Shown piece after piece: positions 16,965 to 25,798 of a stretch of 64,000 nt of DNA. This DNA comes from Streptomyces sp. IMTB 2501 (GTDB taxonomy: Bacteria; Actinomycetota; Actinomycetes; Streptomycetales; Streptomycetaceae). A program made the translations under genes and the position numbers. The notes beneath the pieces were generated by a model. The model was not told the origin of the DNA. It worked only from the letters and a program-made list of their open reading frames with translations, and searched no databases. The stretch spans positions 1-64,000 of the forward strand of contig NZ_MQUS01000005.1 in assembly GCF_001953885.1 (NCBI RefSeq). Direction: 5' to 3'. How positions within the stretch are numbered: position 1 is the stretch's first letter; each line of letters opens with the position of its first letter.

Positions 16965-17966
16965 GTGCGGAAGGTATGGGTGGTGGGTGGGGCGGCCGTC
17001 GGGCTCGGGCTGAGCTTCGTCATGCTGCTCGTCGTCGGGGTGTACGTCGTCGCCGGGAACCTCCTCGGCGGGGTCGCGTCGGCCGGCCGGGGGCTTGCCA
17101 AGGGGGCCGTCCCGGCCGCCTACCAGTCGCTCGTGCAGAAGTGGGGCAACCTGTGCCCGGCGCTCACCCCGGCGCTGCTCGCCGCCCAGCTGTACCAGGA
17201 GAGTGGCTGGAACCCGACCATCGTCAGCCCGGCCGGCGCGCAGGGCATCGCGCAGTTCATCCCGAGCACGTGGGCCACGCACGGCATCGACGGCAACGGT
17301 GACGGCAAGCGGGACGTCTGGGACCCCAACGACGCGATTCCGTCGGCTGCTTCGTACGACTGCGAGCTGGCGAAGTATGTGAAGGGCACCCCCGGCGACG
17401 TCTCCGACAACATGCTCGCCGCCTACAACGCCGGTGCGTACCGTGTCATAAGGGCCGGCGGGGTCCCGGCCATCGCCGAGACACAGGACTACGTCAAGCG
17501 GATCCGCAGCCTGTCACAGAGCTTCGCCGCGCCCGTCAGCCGGATCGACCCCACCCAACAGGCCGCCGGTGCCATCGCGTTCGCCCAGAGCAAGCTCGGT
17601 ACGCCCTATCTGTGGGGCGGGGAGGGGACCGCTGAGCAGGGTGGGCGGTTCGACTGTTCGGGCTTGACGCAGGCCGCGTACGCGAAGGTGGGGATCACGC
17701 TTCCGCGGGTGGCCAACGACCAGTACAACGCCGGCCCGCATCCTTCGCGGGATCAGCTTCTGCCGGGTGACCTGGTGTTCTTCTCCACCGACCGCAGCGA
17801 TTCGCGGGCCATCCATCACGTGGGTATCTACGTGGGCGGCGGGTACATGATCGACGCGCCGCGCACCGGGGCCGTCATCCGGTTCGATCCCATCGACGGC
17901 GCTGACTACTTCGGCGCCACGCGCGTCACGGCAGATGGCGCAAAAGCGCTTCCCACGACGGTTTGA
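16965..17966 (+). CDS. Bifunctional SLT transglycosylase - NlpC/P60 peptidase (VirB1-like)
   Basis: 333 residues. N-terminal TM/signal anchor (8-31); a lytic transglycosylase domain with catalytic Glu in LYQESGWNP and the signature GAQGIAQFIPSTW, MLAAYNAG (about 55-185); then an NlpC/P60 domain with catalytic Cys in FDCSGLTQ and His in IHHVGIYVG (about 205-325). It cuts both glycan strands and stem peptides of peptidoglycan. This domain pair is typical of VirB1/TcpG-like enzymes that open the wall for Gram-positive T4SS. From memory, Streptomyces genomes carry a homologue next to the T4SS-like operon, as here but separated by about 8 kb of insert. Confidence 0.92.
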   Translation: MRKVWVVGGAAVGLGLSFVMLLVVGVYVVAGNLLGGVASAGRGLAKGAVPAAYQSLVQKWGNLCPALTPALLAAQLYQESGWNPTIVSPAGAQGIAQFIPSTWATHGIDGNGDGKRDVWDPNDAIPSAASYDCELAKYVKGTPGDVSDNMLAAYNAGAYRVIRAGGVPAIAETQDYVKRIRSLSQSFAAPVSRIDPTQQAAGAIAFAQSKLGTPYLWGGEGTAEQGGRFDCSGLTQAAYAKVGITLPRVANDQYNAGPHPSRDQLLPGDLVFFSTDRSDSRAIHHVGIYVGGGYMIDAPRTGAVIRFDPIDGADYFGATRVTADGAKALPTTV

Positions 17967-18139
17967 GCGGGTGTGCACCGTGCGTGAACCACCCCCCTGA
18001 GCTGCGATGATGAGTATCTCTTCGATAACGTCTGGGTGATCATTCAGTGGAGTGTGGAACGTATTGATGGGGGTCATGCGTTCCTGTTGGCGTACGCACA
18101 CGAGGTGCGTCCGGCAGACGACGAAGGGGCCACAGCACC

Positions 18140-18835
18140 ATGGCTGTACTCGCCGAATCCGGATCGAACCCCGACGTCGAACTGCTCTACGACATCAACG
18201 GCCTGGCCAAGGACGCCCCGCACTGGTTCGACCGTGCCATGGAGTTCGTCGGTGAGTACGGCCTGCTGCTCGCCATGGTCCTGCTGGTGCTGTGGTGCTG
18301 GTGGTCCGTGCGGCGCCGGGGCGGTGAGGACGCCGCGTCCTTTGTCGCCGCGCTGGTGTGGGCGCCGCTCGCGGCCGGCATCGCCGTACTGGTCAACGTT
18401 CCGATCCGGGGCTTCGTGGAGCGCCCCCGGCCCTTTGTTGATCACCAGGGCCTGGACGTCCTCATCTCCGGCAAGACCGACTTCTCCTTCGTCAGCGACC
18501 ACGCGACCATCACCATGGCGCTCGGGGTGGGGCTGTTCGTCGCCAACCGCCGCTTCGGCCTCGTCGGGATCGGGCTCGCGCTGCTGGAGGGCTTCTGCCG
18601 GGTGTACATGGGCGTGCACTATCCGACGGACGTCATCGGCGGGTTCGCGCTCGGTACGGCTGTCGCGCTGCTGCTGTCTCCGCTGGCCATGGCGCTGCTC
18701 ACGCCGCTGATGAGGGCCGTGGAGCGGGCGCCGAGGGTGGGGCGGATCGTACGACGCCGGTCCACGCCGGATGTCCCGGTCGTCCCCGGCACCCGCCGCC
18801 CGGCCCAGTCCGAGGAACGGGATCTGGCGGCGTAG
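18140..18835 (+). CDS. PAP2-family membrane phosphatase
   Basis: 231 residues, about six TM helices. The three PAP2 motifs are visible: RGFVERPRPF (motif 1 Arg-Pro), FVSDHATI (motif 2; SDH with Ala instead of PSGH) and RVYMGVHYPTDVIGG (motif 3, catalytic His and Asp). Candidate substrates are undecaprenyl pyrophosphate (BcrC-like) or phosphatidic acid; the FVSDH form resembles BcrC-type enzymes. The start ATG at 18140 has only a weak ribosome-binding site. The Arg/Pro-rich C-tail from about residue 195 is cytoplasmic. Convergent with the flavin oxidase; the stops are 31 bp apart. Confidence 0.88.
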   Translation: MAVLAESGSNPDVELLYDINGLAKDAPHWFDRAMEFVGEYGLLLAMVLLVLWCWWSVRRRGGEDAASFVAALVWAPLAAGIAVLVNVPIRGFVERPRPFVDHQGLDVLISGKTDFSFVSDHATITMALGVGLFVANRRFGLVGIGLALLEGFCRVYMGVHYPTDVIGGFALGTAVALLLSPLAMALLTPLMRAVERAPRVGRIVRRRSTPDVPVVPGTRRPAQSEERDLAA

Positions 18836-18866
18836 CCCGGCGCGCGGCCACTGCCCTCACCCCGTC

Positions 18867-20429
18867 CTACAACCCCTGTGCGTAAGAGAAGAACCGCTGC
18901 GGGTCGTACTGCTGCTTCACCTTGCCCAGGCGGGTCGCCGCGTCCCCGTAGTACGCCTTCTTCCAGTTCGTCAGCGTCGGGTCCGCGTAGTTCTGGTACG
19001 CCGCGCCGGAGGCGTAGGGCGCCATCGCCTTGTGTGCCGACGTGAGCCAGGACTGTGCCGAACCGCCGGAGGCCCCCGCGCCCCAGGACGCTATGTACTG
19101 GGCCAGCATCCGGGAGCGGCGGTGGACGAAGGCCGTCGCCGTCGGCGAGACGCGGTTGACCGCACCGCCGAGGGCCGTGAAGGCGATGCTGCCGGCGCCG
19201 CCCCGCACCGAGGTGATCTGCTTCAGCACCGTCTGGATGCCGGCCGCCGACAGGGAGCGGTCGAAGAAGTCCGAGCGTGCCGCGTACGTCTCCCGGCCCA
19301 GGCGGCCCTGCGGGGAGCGGCCGGGCGTGGAGCCGGGCAGGTGGCACTGGGCGTCCGCGGAGAAGGAGGAGCAGCCGGCGTAGATCTCCATCGCCTCCTC
19401 GTAGCCCCGGCGGCGCAGGGTGGCGGAGGTGGCGTTGGCGCCGGCCGCGTGGGCCAGGCGGTCCACGGCGTTCTGCAGTTCGCCGTAGGTGCCGAGGGAG
19501 AAGCAGGCCACGGAGATCGACGGGGTGCCGCCCGGGGAGCAGGACAGGTGCAGCGAGGACCAGATCTCGTCGGGCTGGCTCGGGCCCCACTCCTGCCAGG
19601 CCTTCAGCACCGCGGCCGCCTTCGCCCACGGCCATGTCATGTACGCCGTCACCGCCTGCGGTGCCGCGTGGGTCTTGAACTGCAGCTCGGTGACCACGCC
19701 GAAGTTGCCGTTGCCCGCGCCGCGCAGCGCCCAGAAGAGGTCGGAGTGGGACGTGGCATTGGCGGTGACCTGGGTGCCGTCCGCCGTGATCACGGTCGCC
19801 TGGGTGAGGCTGTCGCAGGTCAGGCCGTAGGCGCGGGACGCGACGCCGTGGCCGCCGCCGAGCACCAGGCCGGAGACACCGACGCTGGGGCAGGAGCCGG
19901 CGGGTATGGTCACGCCCTTCGCGGCCAGCGCCCGGTAGACGTCGATCAGCTTGGAGCCGGCGCCGACCACCGCCTGCCCGCCGCTGACGCGTATGCGGTT
20001 CAGCCGGGAGACGTCGAGGATGAGGCGGTTGTCGCCGGAGGAGTAGCCCGCGTAGGAGTGGCCGCCGTTGCGTATGGAGATCCGTATGTTGTGGGCCTGG
20101 GCGTAGGCCAGGGCCGTACGGATGTCGTCGGCGTGCGCCGCGTAGGCCACCGCGGCGGGCTTCAGGCCGTCGAAGCGGGTGTTGTACAGCTGGTGGGCCG
20201 TCGTCCAGGCCGCGTCGCCGGGTCGGACCAGGGTGCCGTCGAGGTCATGGGCGAGATCCGTCCAGTTCGCGGCCGCACTCACGCTGGTGGTCTTGAGGGC
20301 CGTGAGGGACGATGAGCCCGTGGCGGCCGACGTCGTGGACCTGCCCGAGCCCGAGCTGCACCCGGTCAGCGCGGTCGCGGCCAGTGCGGCCGTGCCGCCT
20401 GCGATGAACGTACGGCGTTCCATGCCCAT
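18867..20429 (-). CDS. Tat-exported FAD oxidoreductase, berberine-bridge-enzyme type
   Basis: 520 residues. The N-terminus MGMERRTFIAGG is a twin-arginine signal and TALTGC a lipobox, so the enzyme is probably a Tat-exported lipoprotein. The FAD_binding_4 domain contains RNGGHSYAGYSSGDN (His for 8-alpha-histidyl FAD) and AGSCPSVGVSGLVLGGGHG (Cys at the position used for 6-S-cysteinyl FAD), implying bicovalent flavin. The C-terminal BBE motif is YANYADPTLTNWKKAYYG-like, ending YDPQRFFSYAQ. Predicted oxidase of sugars, aromatics or secondary metabolites, producing H2O2. Divergent from pstS across a 372-bp control region. Confidence 0.9.
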   Translation of the reverse strand: MGMERRTFIAGGTAALAATALTGCSSGSGRSTTSAATGSSSLTALKTTSVSAAANWTDLAHDLDGTLVRPGDAAWTTAHQLYNTRFDGLKPAAVAYAAHADDIRTALAYAQAHNIRISIRNGGHSYAGYSSGDNRLILDVSRLNRIRVSGGQAVVGAGSKLIDVYRALAAKGVTIPAGSCPSVGVSGLVLGGGHGVASRAYGLTCDSLTQATVITADGTQVTANATSHSDLFWALRGAGNGNFGVVTELQFKTHAAPQAVTAYMTWPWAKAAAVLKAWQEWGPSQPDEIWSSLHLSCSPGGTPSISVACFSLGTYGELQNAVDRLAHAAGANATSATLRRRGYEEAMEIYAGCSSFSADAQCHLPGSTPGRSPQGRLGRETYAARSDFFDRSLSAAGIQTVLKQITSVRGGAGSIAFTALGGAVNRVSPTATAFVHRRSRMLAQYIASWGAGASGGSAQSWLTSAHKAMAPYASGAAYQNYADPTLTNWKKAYYGDAATRLGKVKQQYDPQRFFSYAQGL

Positions 20430-20499
20430 CGTCGTCTCTCACCTCTCCCCAGGCCCCCTTGGCCCTACCTGGGGTGAGATGACGGTGAGAGGCACATTG

Positions 20500-20524
20500 G
20501 TTCGCGCGGTTCGCAACAGTTCGC
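20500..20524. promoter_or_regulatory. Three direct GTTCGC repeats
   Basis: GTTCGC occurs at 20500, 20509 and 20519, spaced 9 and 10 bp, about 70-95 bp upstream of the flavin oxidase start and within the pstS-oxidase divergent region. The spacing is near one helical turn, so this may be a direct-repeat operator. It does not match the PHO box (GTTCAC every 11 bp). Confidence 0.4.
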
Positions 20525-20630
20525 ACACAGGCAAACGAACGCCGAATACGTGTGCGCTTAACCCTGCCGTCGGAACCTCTATGTGCCCTCCCCGTAAGCA
20601 TTCCGTGACCTTACCGGGCCGACGGCAGGG

Positions 20631-20674
20631 GTTCACCCGCCGTTCACTTCCGGCCATCGGCGGCTTCACCTGTT
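20631..20674 (+). promoter_or_regulatory. PHO box (PhoP operator) of pstS
   Basis: Four contiguous 11-bp units: GTTCACCCGCC, GTTCACTTCCG, GCCATCGGCGG, CTTCACCTGTT. The first two match the Streptomyces PhoP direct-repeat consensus (GTTCAnnnnnn) almost perfectly, the third is degenerate and the fourth matches. A -10-like TAATTT at 20680-20685 follows. This predicts PhoP activation under phosphate limitation and a pstS leader of about 110 nt. Confidence 0.9.
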
Positions 20675-20801
20675 CTGCCTAATTTCGGCCGTGCACGGTG
20701 CGGAGCGCGGCCATTCATGCGCTCGGCCATATGAGCGCTCACAACCCTCGACAACTTCGCACGCCGCCCACTGCGGCGGCTCCTGGAAGGAACTCCCGAA
20801 A

Positions 20802-21935
20802 GTGAAGCTTCAGCGCAAGAACCGGCTGCGCGCCGTCTCGCTCGGTGCGATCGCCGTCTCCGGCGCCCTGGCCCTGACGGCGTGCGGCTCCGACAACACC
20901 GGCGGCGGTTCGAAGGCCTCGGGCAACCCGTCCGGCGCCGCGAACGCCTCCTCGATCAAGTGTGACGGCGCCAAGGGGCAGCTGCTGTCCGACGGCTCTT
21001 CCGCGCAGAAGAACGCGATCGACGCCTGGGTCAAGAACTTCTCCCAGGCCTGTGGCGTGCAGATCAACTACAAGGCCGGCGGCTCCGGTGCCGGTGTGAC
21101 GTCGTTCACCCAGGGTCAGATCCCGTGGGCCGGTTCCGACTCCGCGCTGAAGCCCGACGCCGTCGCCGCTTCCAAGAAGGTCTGCTCCGGCGGCCAGGGC
21201 ATCGACCTCCCGATGGTCGGCGGCCCGATCGCCCTCGGTTACAACCTGAACGGCGTGGACAACCTGGTCCTGGACGCCCCCACCGTCGCCCAGATCTTCG
21301 ATGGCAAGATCAAGAACTGGAACGACCCGGCGATCGCGAAGCTGAACCCGAAGGCGAAGCTTCCCGACCTGAAGATCCAGGCCTTCCACCGCTCGGACGA
21401 CTCCGGCACCACGGACAACTTCACCAAGTACCTGAAGGCCGCCACCCCGGAGAACTGGAAGTACTCGGGTGGCAAGACCTGGCAGGCCAGCGGTGGCCAG
21501 TCCGCCGCCCAGTCCTCCGGTGTGGCCCAGCAGGTCAAGCAGACCAACGGCGCCATCGGCTACTTCGAGCTGTCCTACGTCGGTGACGGCGTCAAGGCCG
21601 CGAGCATCAACACCGGTGCCGCCCAGCCGGTCGCCCCCAGCACCGACAGCGCCACCAAGGCCATCGCGGACGCCAAGATCGTCGGCGTCGGCAAGGACCT
21701 GTCGCTGAAGCTGAACTACACCACCAAGGCCGAGGGTGCGTACCCGATCACCCTGGTGACCTACGAGATCGTCTGCGACAAGGGCAACAAGGCCGACACC
21801 CTGCCCACCGTCAAGTCCTTCCTCAACTACATCGCCTCCGAGGACGGCCAGAAGATCCTGAGCGGCATCAGCTACGCGCCGATGCCCGAAGAGATCATCA
21901 GCAAGGTCCGCACCACCATCGCGGGCCTGAGCTGA
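20802..21935 (+). CDS. pstS: Phosphate ABC transporter, phosphate-binding lipoprotein PstS
   Basis: 377 residues, GTG start preceded by GGAAGG at about 12 nt. Lipoprotein signal with lipobox LALTAC, then a PBP-like fold with the phosphate-binding loops typical of PstS: LSDGSSAQKNAIDAW, YKAGGSGAGVTSF (Ser-Gly-rich loop), WAGSDSAL, and FHRSDDSGTTDNFTKYL (Arg/Ser/Asp contacts). It binds orthophosphate outside the membrane and delivers it to PstCA. First gene of pstSCAB and under the PHO box. Base composition is somewhat lower in GC, with Lys/Asn codons frequent, usual for this highly expressed gene. Confidence 0.96.
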   Translation: MKLQRKNRLRAVSLGAIAVSGALALTACGSDNTGGGSKASGNPSGAANASSIKCDGAKGQLLSDGSSAQKNAIDAWVKNFSQACGVQINYKAGGSGAGVTSFTQGQIPWAGSDSALKPDAVAASKKVCSGGQGIDLPMVGGPIALGYNLNGVDNLVLDAPTVAQIFDGKIKNWNDPAIAKLNPKAKLPDLKIQAFHRSDDSGTTDNFTKYLKAATPENWKYSGGKTWQASGGQSAAQSSGVAQQVKQTNGAIGYFELSYVGDGVKAASINTGAAQPVAPSTDSATKAIADAKIVGVGKDLSLKLNYTTKAEGAYPITLVTYEIVCDKGNKADTLPTVKSFLNYIASEDGQKILSGISYAPMPEEIISKVRTTIAGLS

Positions 21936-22060
21936 CCTGATCCGAGAGTGCGGCCCGGTTCCCACGGCCTCCCCGCGGGCCGGGCCGCACCGTCCGGTGC
22001 ACCGCCGCCAAGAGCCACCCACCCCACCGGGTGAGCGGCTCAGCAGACCGGAGACTCCTG

Positions 22061-23068
22061 ATGGACATATCGACTAAAACAACTGACGCCTCTCCCCCCG
22101 CCCCCCAGCCGGCCGCCGTCGGGAGGCGGGGTGCCGCGCGCGCCAAGACCCGTCCCGGCGACCGTGTCTTCCTGGGCCTTTCCCGAGGCTCGGGCATTCT
22201 GCTGTTGGTGATCATGGCCGCGATCGCGGTCTTCCTCACCTACCGCGCGTCCCTCGCGATCAGCAAGGACCACGCGAACTTCCTGACCGCCTTCGAGTGG
22301 AACACCAACCTCATCCCGCCGTCCTTCGGCATCGCCGTCCTGGCCTTCGGCACGGTGGTCTCCTCGATCATCGCCATGGTCCTGGCCGTGCCGGTCGCGG
22401 TCGCGATCGCGCTGTTCCTCACCCACTACGCCCCGCGCAGGCTGAGCGGCCCCGTCGCCTACGTGATCGACCTGCTCGCCGCAGTGCCGTCCATCGTCTA
22501 CGGCCTGTGGGGCGCCCTGATCCTCGTACCGCACATGAACGGCCTGTTCGGCTGGCTGAACGACTACCTCGGCTGGACCGGCATCTTCTCCTGGGACGGC
22601 GGCGCCCCCCGCTCGATGCTGACCGTCGGCATCCTGCTCGCGATCATGATCCTGCCGATCATCACCAACGTGAGCCGCGAGGTCTTCCGCCAGGTCCCGC
22701 AGATGCACGAGGAGGCCGCCCTCGCCCTCGGCGCCACGCGCTGGGAAGTGATCCGCACGGCCGTACTGCCCTTCGGCCGCTCCGGCGTGATCTCCGCCTC
22801 CATGCTCGGCCTCGGCCGCGCCCTCGGCGAGACGATGGCCGTCGCCACCGTGCTCTCCCCGGACTTCGACATCCACGCCAGCCTGCTCAACCCGGGCGGC
22901 GGCACCTTCGCCCAGAACATCGCCAGCAAGTTCGGCGAGGCGACGCAGGACGGGCGTGACGCGCTCATCGCCTCCGGCCTGATCCTGTTCGTCATCACGT
23001 TGCTGGTCAACGGCGCGGCCCGCGCGATCATCGCCCGCCGCAAGGAGTACTCGGGGGCCAACGCATGA
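22061..23068 (+). CDS. pstC: Phosphate ABC transporter permease PstC
   Basis: 335 residues, six TM helices with the binding-protein-dependent transport EAA loop (EEAALALGATRWEVIRTAVLP). ATG 22061 with GGAG 7 nt upstream is preferred over an in-frame GTG at 22031. It pairs with PstA to form the phosphate channel. It follows pstS by 125 bp and ends in a 4-bp ATGA overlap with pstA. Confidence 0.95.
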   Translation: MDISTKTTDASPPAPQPAAVGRRGAARAKTRPGDRVFLGLSRGSGILLLVIMAAIAVFLTYRASLAISKDHANFLTAFEWNTNLIPPSFGIAVLAFGTVVSSIIAMVLAVPVAVAIALFLTHYAPRRLSGPVAYVIDLLAAVPSIVYGLWGALILVPHMNGLFGWLNDYLGWTGIFSWDGGAPRSMLTVGILLAIMILPIITNVSREVFRQVPQMHEEAALALGATRWEVIRTAVLPFGRSGVISASMLGLGRALGETMAVATVLSPDFDIHASLLNPGGGTFAQNIASKFGEATQDGRDALIASGLILFVITLLVNGAARAIIARRKEYSGANA

Positions 23069-24126
23069 GCACCGCAGCCGTCACCGGCAAGCGTCCCAGC
23101 ACGCTGCGCAGCGCCAGCCTGCCGAAGTGGTCGCCCTGGGCGATCGCCGCCGGCTCCGCCGTGGTCGCCGTGGGCATCGGCCTGGGCGCCGGCCTCAGCA
23201 GCAAGATCGAGTGGGGCCTGATCGCCGTACTGCTCTTCGTCTTCGGCACCTTCGCCGTCGCGGCGAAGGTCGAGGGCAAGCGGCAGGCCAAGGACCGCGT
23301 CGTCACCGCCCTGGTCTGGGTGGCCTTCCTGCTCGCGCTGATCCCGCTGGTGTCGCTGATCTGGACCACCGTCAAGCGCGGTGTGAAGGTCCTCGACCCC
23401 TACTTCCTCACCCACTCGATGGGCATCGTCGCCGACTCCGAGCCGGGCGGCGGCATCTACCACGCGATCATCGGCAGCCTGGAGCAGGTCGGCCTCGCCA
23501 CCCTGATCGGCGCCCCGATCGGCGTGCTCACGGCCGTCTACCTGGTGGAGTACGGGCGCGGCAAGCTCGCCCGGGCGGTCACCTTCTTCGTCGACGTGAT
23601 GACCGGTATCCCCTCCATCGTGGCGGGTCTGTTCATCCTCAGCCTCATGCTGATGTCCGACATGCAGCCCTTCGGCTTCGCCGGCTCGCTGGCCCTGGCC
23701 ATCCTGATGATGCCGGTCGTCGTCCGCTCCACGGAGGAGATGCTCAAGCTCGTCCCGAACGAACTGCGTGAGGCGTCCCTGGCGCTGGGCGTGCCCAAGT
23801 GGCGCACCATCCTGAAGGTGGTCCTGCCGACCTCCATCGGCGGCATCACCACGGGCATCATGCTGGCGATCGCCCGAATCGCGGGCGAGACGGCCCCGAT
23901 CCTGCTGCTGGTATGGGGCAACAGCTTCATCAACAACAACCCGTTCTCGGGTGCCCAGCAGGCGCTGCCGCTGTACATCTACCAGCAGTACGCGAACAGC
24001 TCGGGCTCCACGGCGGCCTACGACCGCGCCTGGGCGGCCTCTCTCACGCTGATCGCCTTCGTGATGATCCTCAACCTGGTGGCCCGCGGCATCGCCCGCT
24101 GGAAGGCCCCGAAGACCGGTCGCTAA
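23065..24126 (+). CDS. pstA: Phosphate ABC transporter permease PstA
   Basis: 353 residues. About seven to eight membrane helices; EAA loop RELREASLALGVPKW-like (NELREASLALGVPKWRTILK) near residue 240. The N-terminal extension with two extra TM helices (about 25-85) is usual for actinobacterial PstA. Starts inside the pstC stop (ATGA), implying translational coupling. Confidence 0.95.
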   Translation: MSTAAVTGKRPSTLRSASLPKWSPWAIAAGSAVVAVGIGLGAGLSSKIEWGLIAVLLFVFGTFAVAAKVEGKRQAKDRVVTALVWVAFLLALIPLVSLIWTTVKRGVKVLDPYFLTHSMGIVADSEPGGGIYHAIIGSLEQVGLATLIGAPIGVLTAVYLVEYGRGKLARAVTFFVDVMTGIPSIVAGLFILSLMLMSDMQPFGFAGSLALAILMMPVVVRSTEEMLKLVPNELREASLALGVPKWRTILKVVLPTSIGGITTGIMLAIARIAGETAPILLLVWGNSFINNNPFSGAQQALPLYIYQQYANSSGSTAAYDRAWAASLTLIAFVMILNLVARGIARWKAPKTGR

Positions 24127-24139
24127 GGCGACAATTTCC

Positions 24140-24158
24140 GGCTCCGCCGGGCGGAGCC
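24140..24158 (+). terminator. Intercistronic stem-loop between pstA and pstB
   Basis: GGCTCCGCC / GGCGGAGCC, a perfect 9-bp inverted repeat (practically a 6-7-bp stem with a small loop) with no U-tract, in the 75-bp pstA-pstB gap. More likely an mRNA processing/stability or attenuation element than a full terminator, since pstB belongs to the same operon. Confidence 0.5.
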
Positions 24159-24201
24159 CCTCAGCGACCGAGCTTGAATTTCTGGAAGTGAAGTAGACGA
24201 C

Positions 24202-24978
24202 ATGGCCAAGCGAATCGACGTAAGCGGACTGACCGCCTACTACAGCGCCCACAAGGCGATCGAGGACATCTCGATGACCGTCGAGCCGCGTTCGGTGACG
24301 GCGTTCATCGGCCCCTCCGGCTGCGGCAAGTCGACGTTCCTGCGCACGCTGAACCGGATGCACGAGGTCACCCCCGGTGGCCGCGTCGAGGGCAAGGTGC
24401 TGCTGGACGACGAGGACCTGTACGGCGCGGGCGTCGACCCGGTCTCCGTCCGCCGCGAGGTCGGCATGGTGTTCCAGCGCCCGAACCCCTTCCCCACGAT
24501 GTCGATCTTCGACAACGTGGCGGCGGGTCTGCGCCTGAACGGCAACTACAAGAAGAGCCAGCTGAACGAGATCGTCGAGAAGTCGCTCAAGGGCGCGAAC
24601 CTCTGGAACGAGGTCAAGGACCGCCTGAACAAGCCGGGCTCCGGCCTCTCCGGCGGCCAGCAGCAGCGCCTCTGCATCGCGCGGGCGATCGCGGTGGAAC
24701 CGAAGGTCCTCCTCATGGACGAGCCCTGCTCGGCCCTGGACCCGATCTCCACGCTCGCCATCGAGGACCTGATCGGCGAGCTGAAGGAGCGCTTCACGAT
24801 CGTCATCGTGACGCACAACATGCAGCAGGCCGCGCGTGTCTCGGACCGTACGGCGTTCTTCAACCTGTCGGCGGTCGGCCAGCCGGGCCGCCTGATCGAG
24901 ATCGACGACACCGAGCGGATCTTCTCCAACCCGTCGGTGCAGGCCACGGAGGACTACATCTCCGGCCGCTTCGGCTAG
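24202..24978 (+). CDS. pstB: Phosphate ABC transporter ATP-binding protein PstB
   Basis: 258 residues. Walker [11 protein letters not shown]-loop [12 protein letters not shown] (the PNPFPxS hallmark of PstB), signature LSGGQQQR, Walker [14 protein letters not shown] and H-loop VTHNM. Powers phosphate import by PstSCA. The start ATG has GGAAGTGAAG upstream. No phoU gene follows; two hairpins terminate the operon at 25001-25073. Confidence 0.97.
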   Translation: MAKRIDVSGLTAYYSAHKAIEDISMTVEPRSVTAFIGPSGCGKSTFLRTLNRMHEVTPGGRVEGKVLLDDEDLYGAGVDPVSVRREVGMVFQRPNPFPTMSIFDNVAAGLRLNGNYKKSQLNEIVEKSLKGANLWNEVKDRLNKPGSGLSGGQQQRLCIARAIAVEPKVLLMDEPCSALDPISTLAIEDLIGELKERFTIVIVTHNMQQAARVSDRTAFFNLSAVGQPGRLIEIDDTERIFSNPSVQATEDYISGRFG

Positions 24979-25000
24979 GCCGACGCCGGTGCCATAGACC

Positions 25001-25073
25001 CCTCGCGGTGCTGCATGGCGGTGCCACCGCGAGGACGCAAGAGGGCCCGCCCCTGGCTCCCGGGGGCGGGCCC
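25001..25073 (+). terminator. Two consecutive hairpins ending pstSCAB
   Basis: First stem CCTCGCGGTG (25001-25010) with CACCGCGAGG (25025-25034), 14-nt loop; second stem GGGCCCGCCCC (25043-25053) with GGGGCGGGCCC (25063-25073). Both stems are perfect. U-tracts are poor, as is common in Streptomyces. Confidence 0.75.
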
Positions 25074-25126
25074 ATTGCGCTTCCCGGCCCACCCGCCCAC
25101 CCGACCCGGCCGGCTGGAAGGTGCTG

Positions 25127-25570
25127 TCAGGCGCCCACCTCGAACCACAGCAGCTTCCCGGCGCCTCGGTCCAGCGGACTGTCCCCGAGGGGCCACCCAC
25201 CCCAGGAGTCGGCGCATTCCTGTACGAGGCGCAGCCCGCGCCCCTGCTCCGCGTTCACCGGAGCGGGCGGTACCCGATCCCAGGGAGGCTCCCCGAAGGG
25301 GGCGGGGATCCACGGATGCCGGTCCCACACCCCGACCCTGATCCGCCCGTCGGCGAGGGCGGTGAGCCGGAGGGATGCGGGGCCGTTGGTGTGTCGAAAG
25401 GTGTTGGTAACCAGCTCGGACGTCAACAACTCGATGGAGTCCAGGACTTCGTGTCTGTCGTGCCCGCTGAGCACTGCTCGTACGGTCGTACGTGCGACGC
25501 GTGCCGCACGCGGATCATGGGGCAGGCGAAGGGCGTACACCCAGGTGTCGGGCAGGGATACGGTGCCCAT
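25127..25570 (-). CDS. Anti-sigma-factor-like ATP-binding protein (HATPase_c, AbaA/RsbW type)
   Basis: 147 residues, a single GHKL ATPase domain: N-box ELVTNTFRHT, G1 region VGVWDRHP and G2 AEQGRGLRLVQE. Such stand-alone domains are numerous in Streptomyces next to XRE-DUF5753/DUF397 genes, where they may act as anti-sigma kinases or partner-binding proteins. The ATG at 25570 is preceded by a strong GGAGG at 5 nt, so it is preferred over the upstream TTG at 25609. Divergent from the DUF5753 regulator at 25799; the two and the DUF397 gene form a WhiJ/AbaA-like locus. Confidence 0.85.
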   Translation of the reverse strand: MGTVSLPDTWVYALRLPHDPRAARVARTTVRAVLSGHDRHEVLDSIELLTSELVTNTFRHTNGPASLRLTALADGRIRVGVWDRHPWIPAPFGEPPWDRVPPAPVNAEQGRGLRLVQECADSWGGWPLGDSPLDRGAGKLLWFEVGA

Positions 25571-25798
25571 GAAGACCTCCGACGAGAGAAGGGACTTGGG
25601 TTCGCTCAACTGACCACGCCAAGGCGGTGGCTCTGCCTGGGGTAGGTGCGCTTCCGGCTTATGGGCGTGGGGAGTTGGGCGGTACGGGCACTACAGTAGG
25701 ACCAGGAGGGAGATTCATCTTCCAAATCAGGAAGATGAATCCGCTTTTACCTCGTGTGGGTTACGAGAGTGCCGCGTCTCAGCCTGAAAGGACGTGCC

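Noticed and set aside
20500..20524. Second PHO box for the flavin oxidase
   Set aside because: Repeats are GTTCGC at 9-10-bp spacing, not GTTCAC at 11 bp.
22564..25200. 878-residue minus-strand frame across pstCAB
   Set aside because: Antisense to three well-identified genes with perfect motifs; composition Arg/Asp/Gly-rich.
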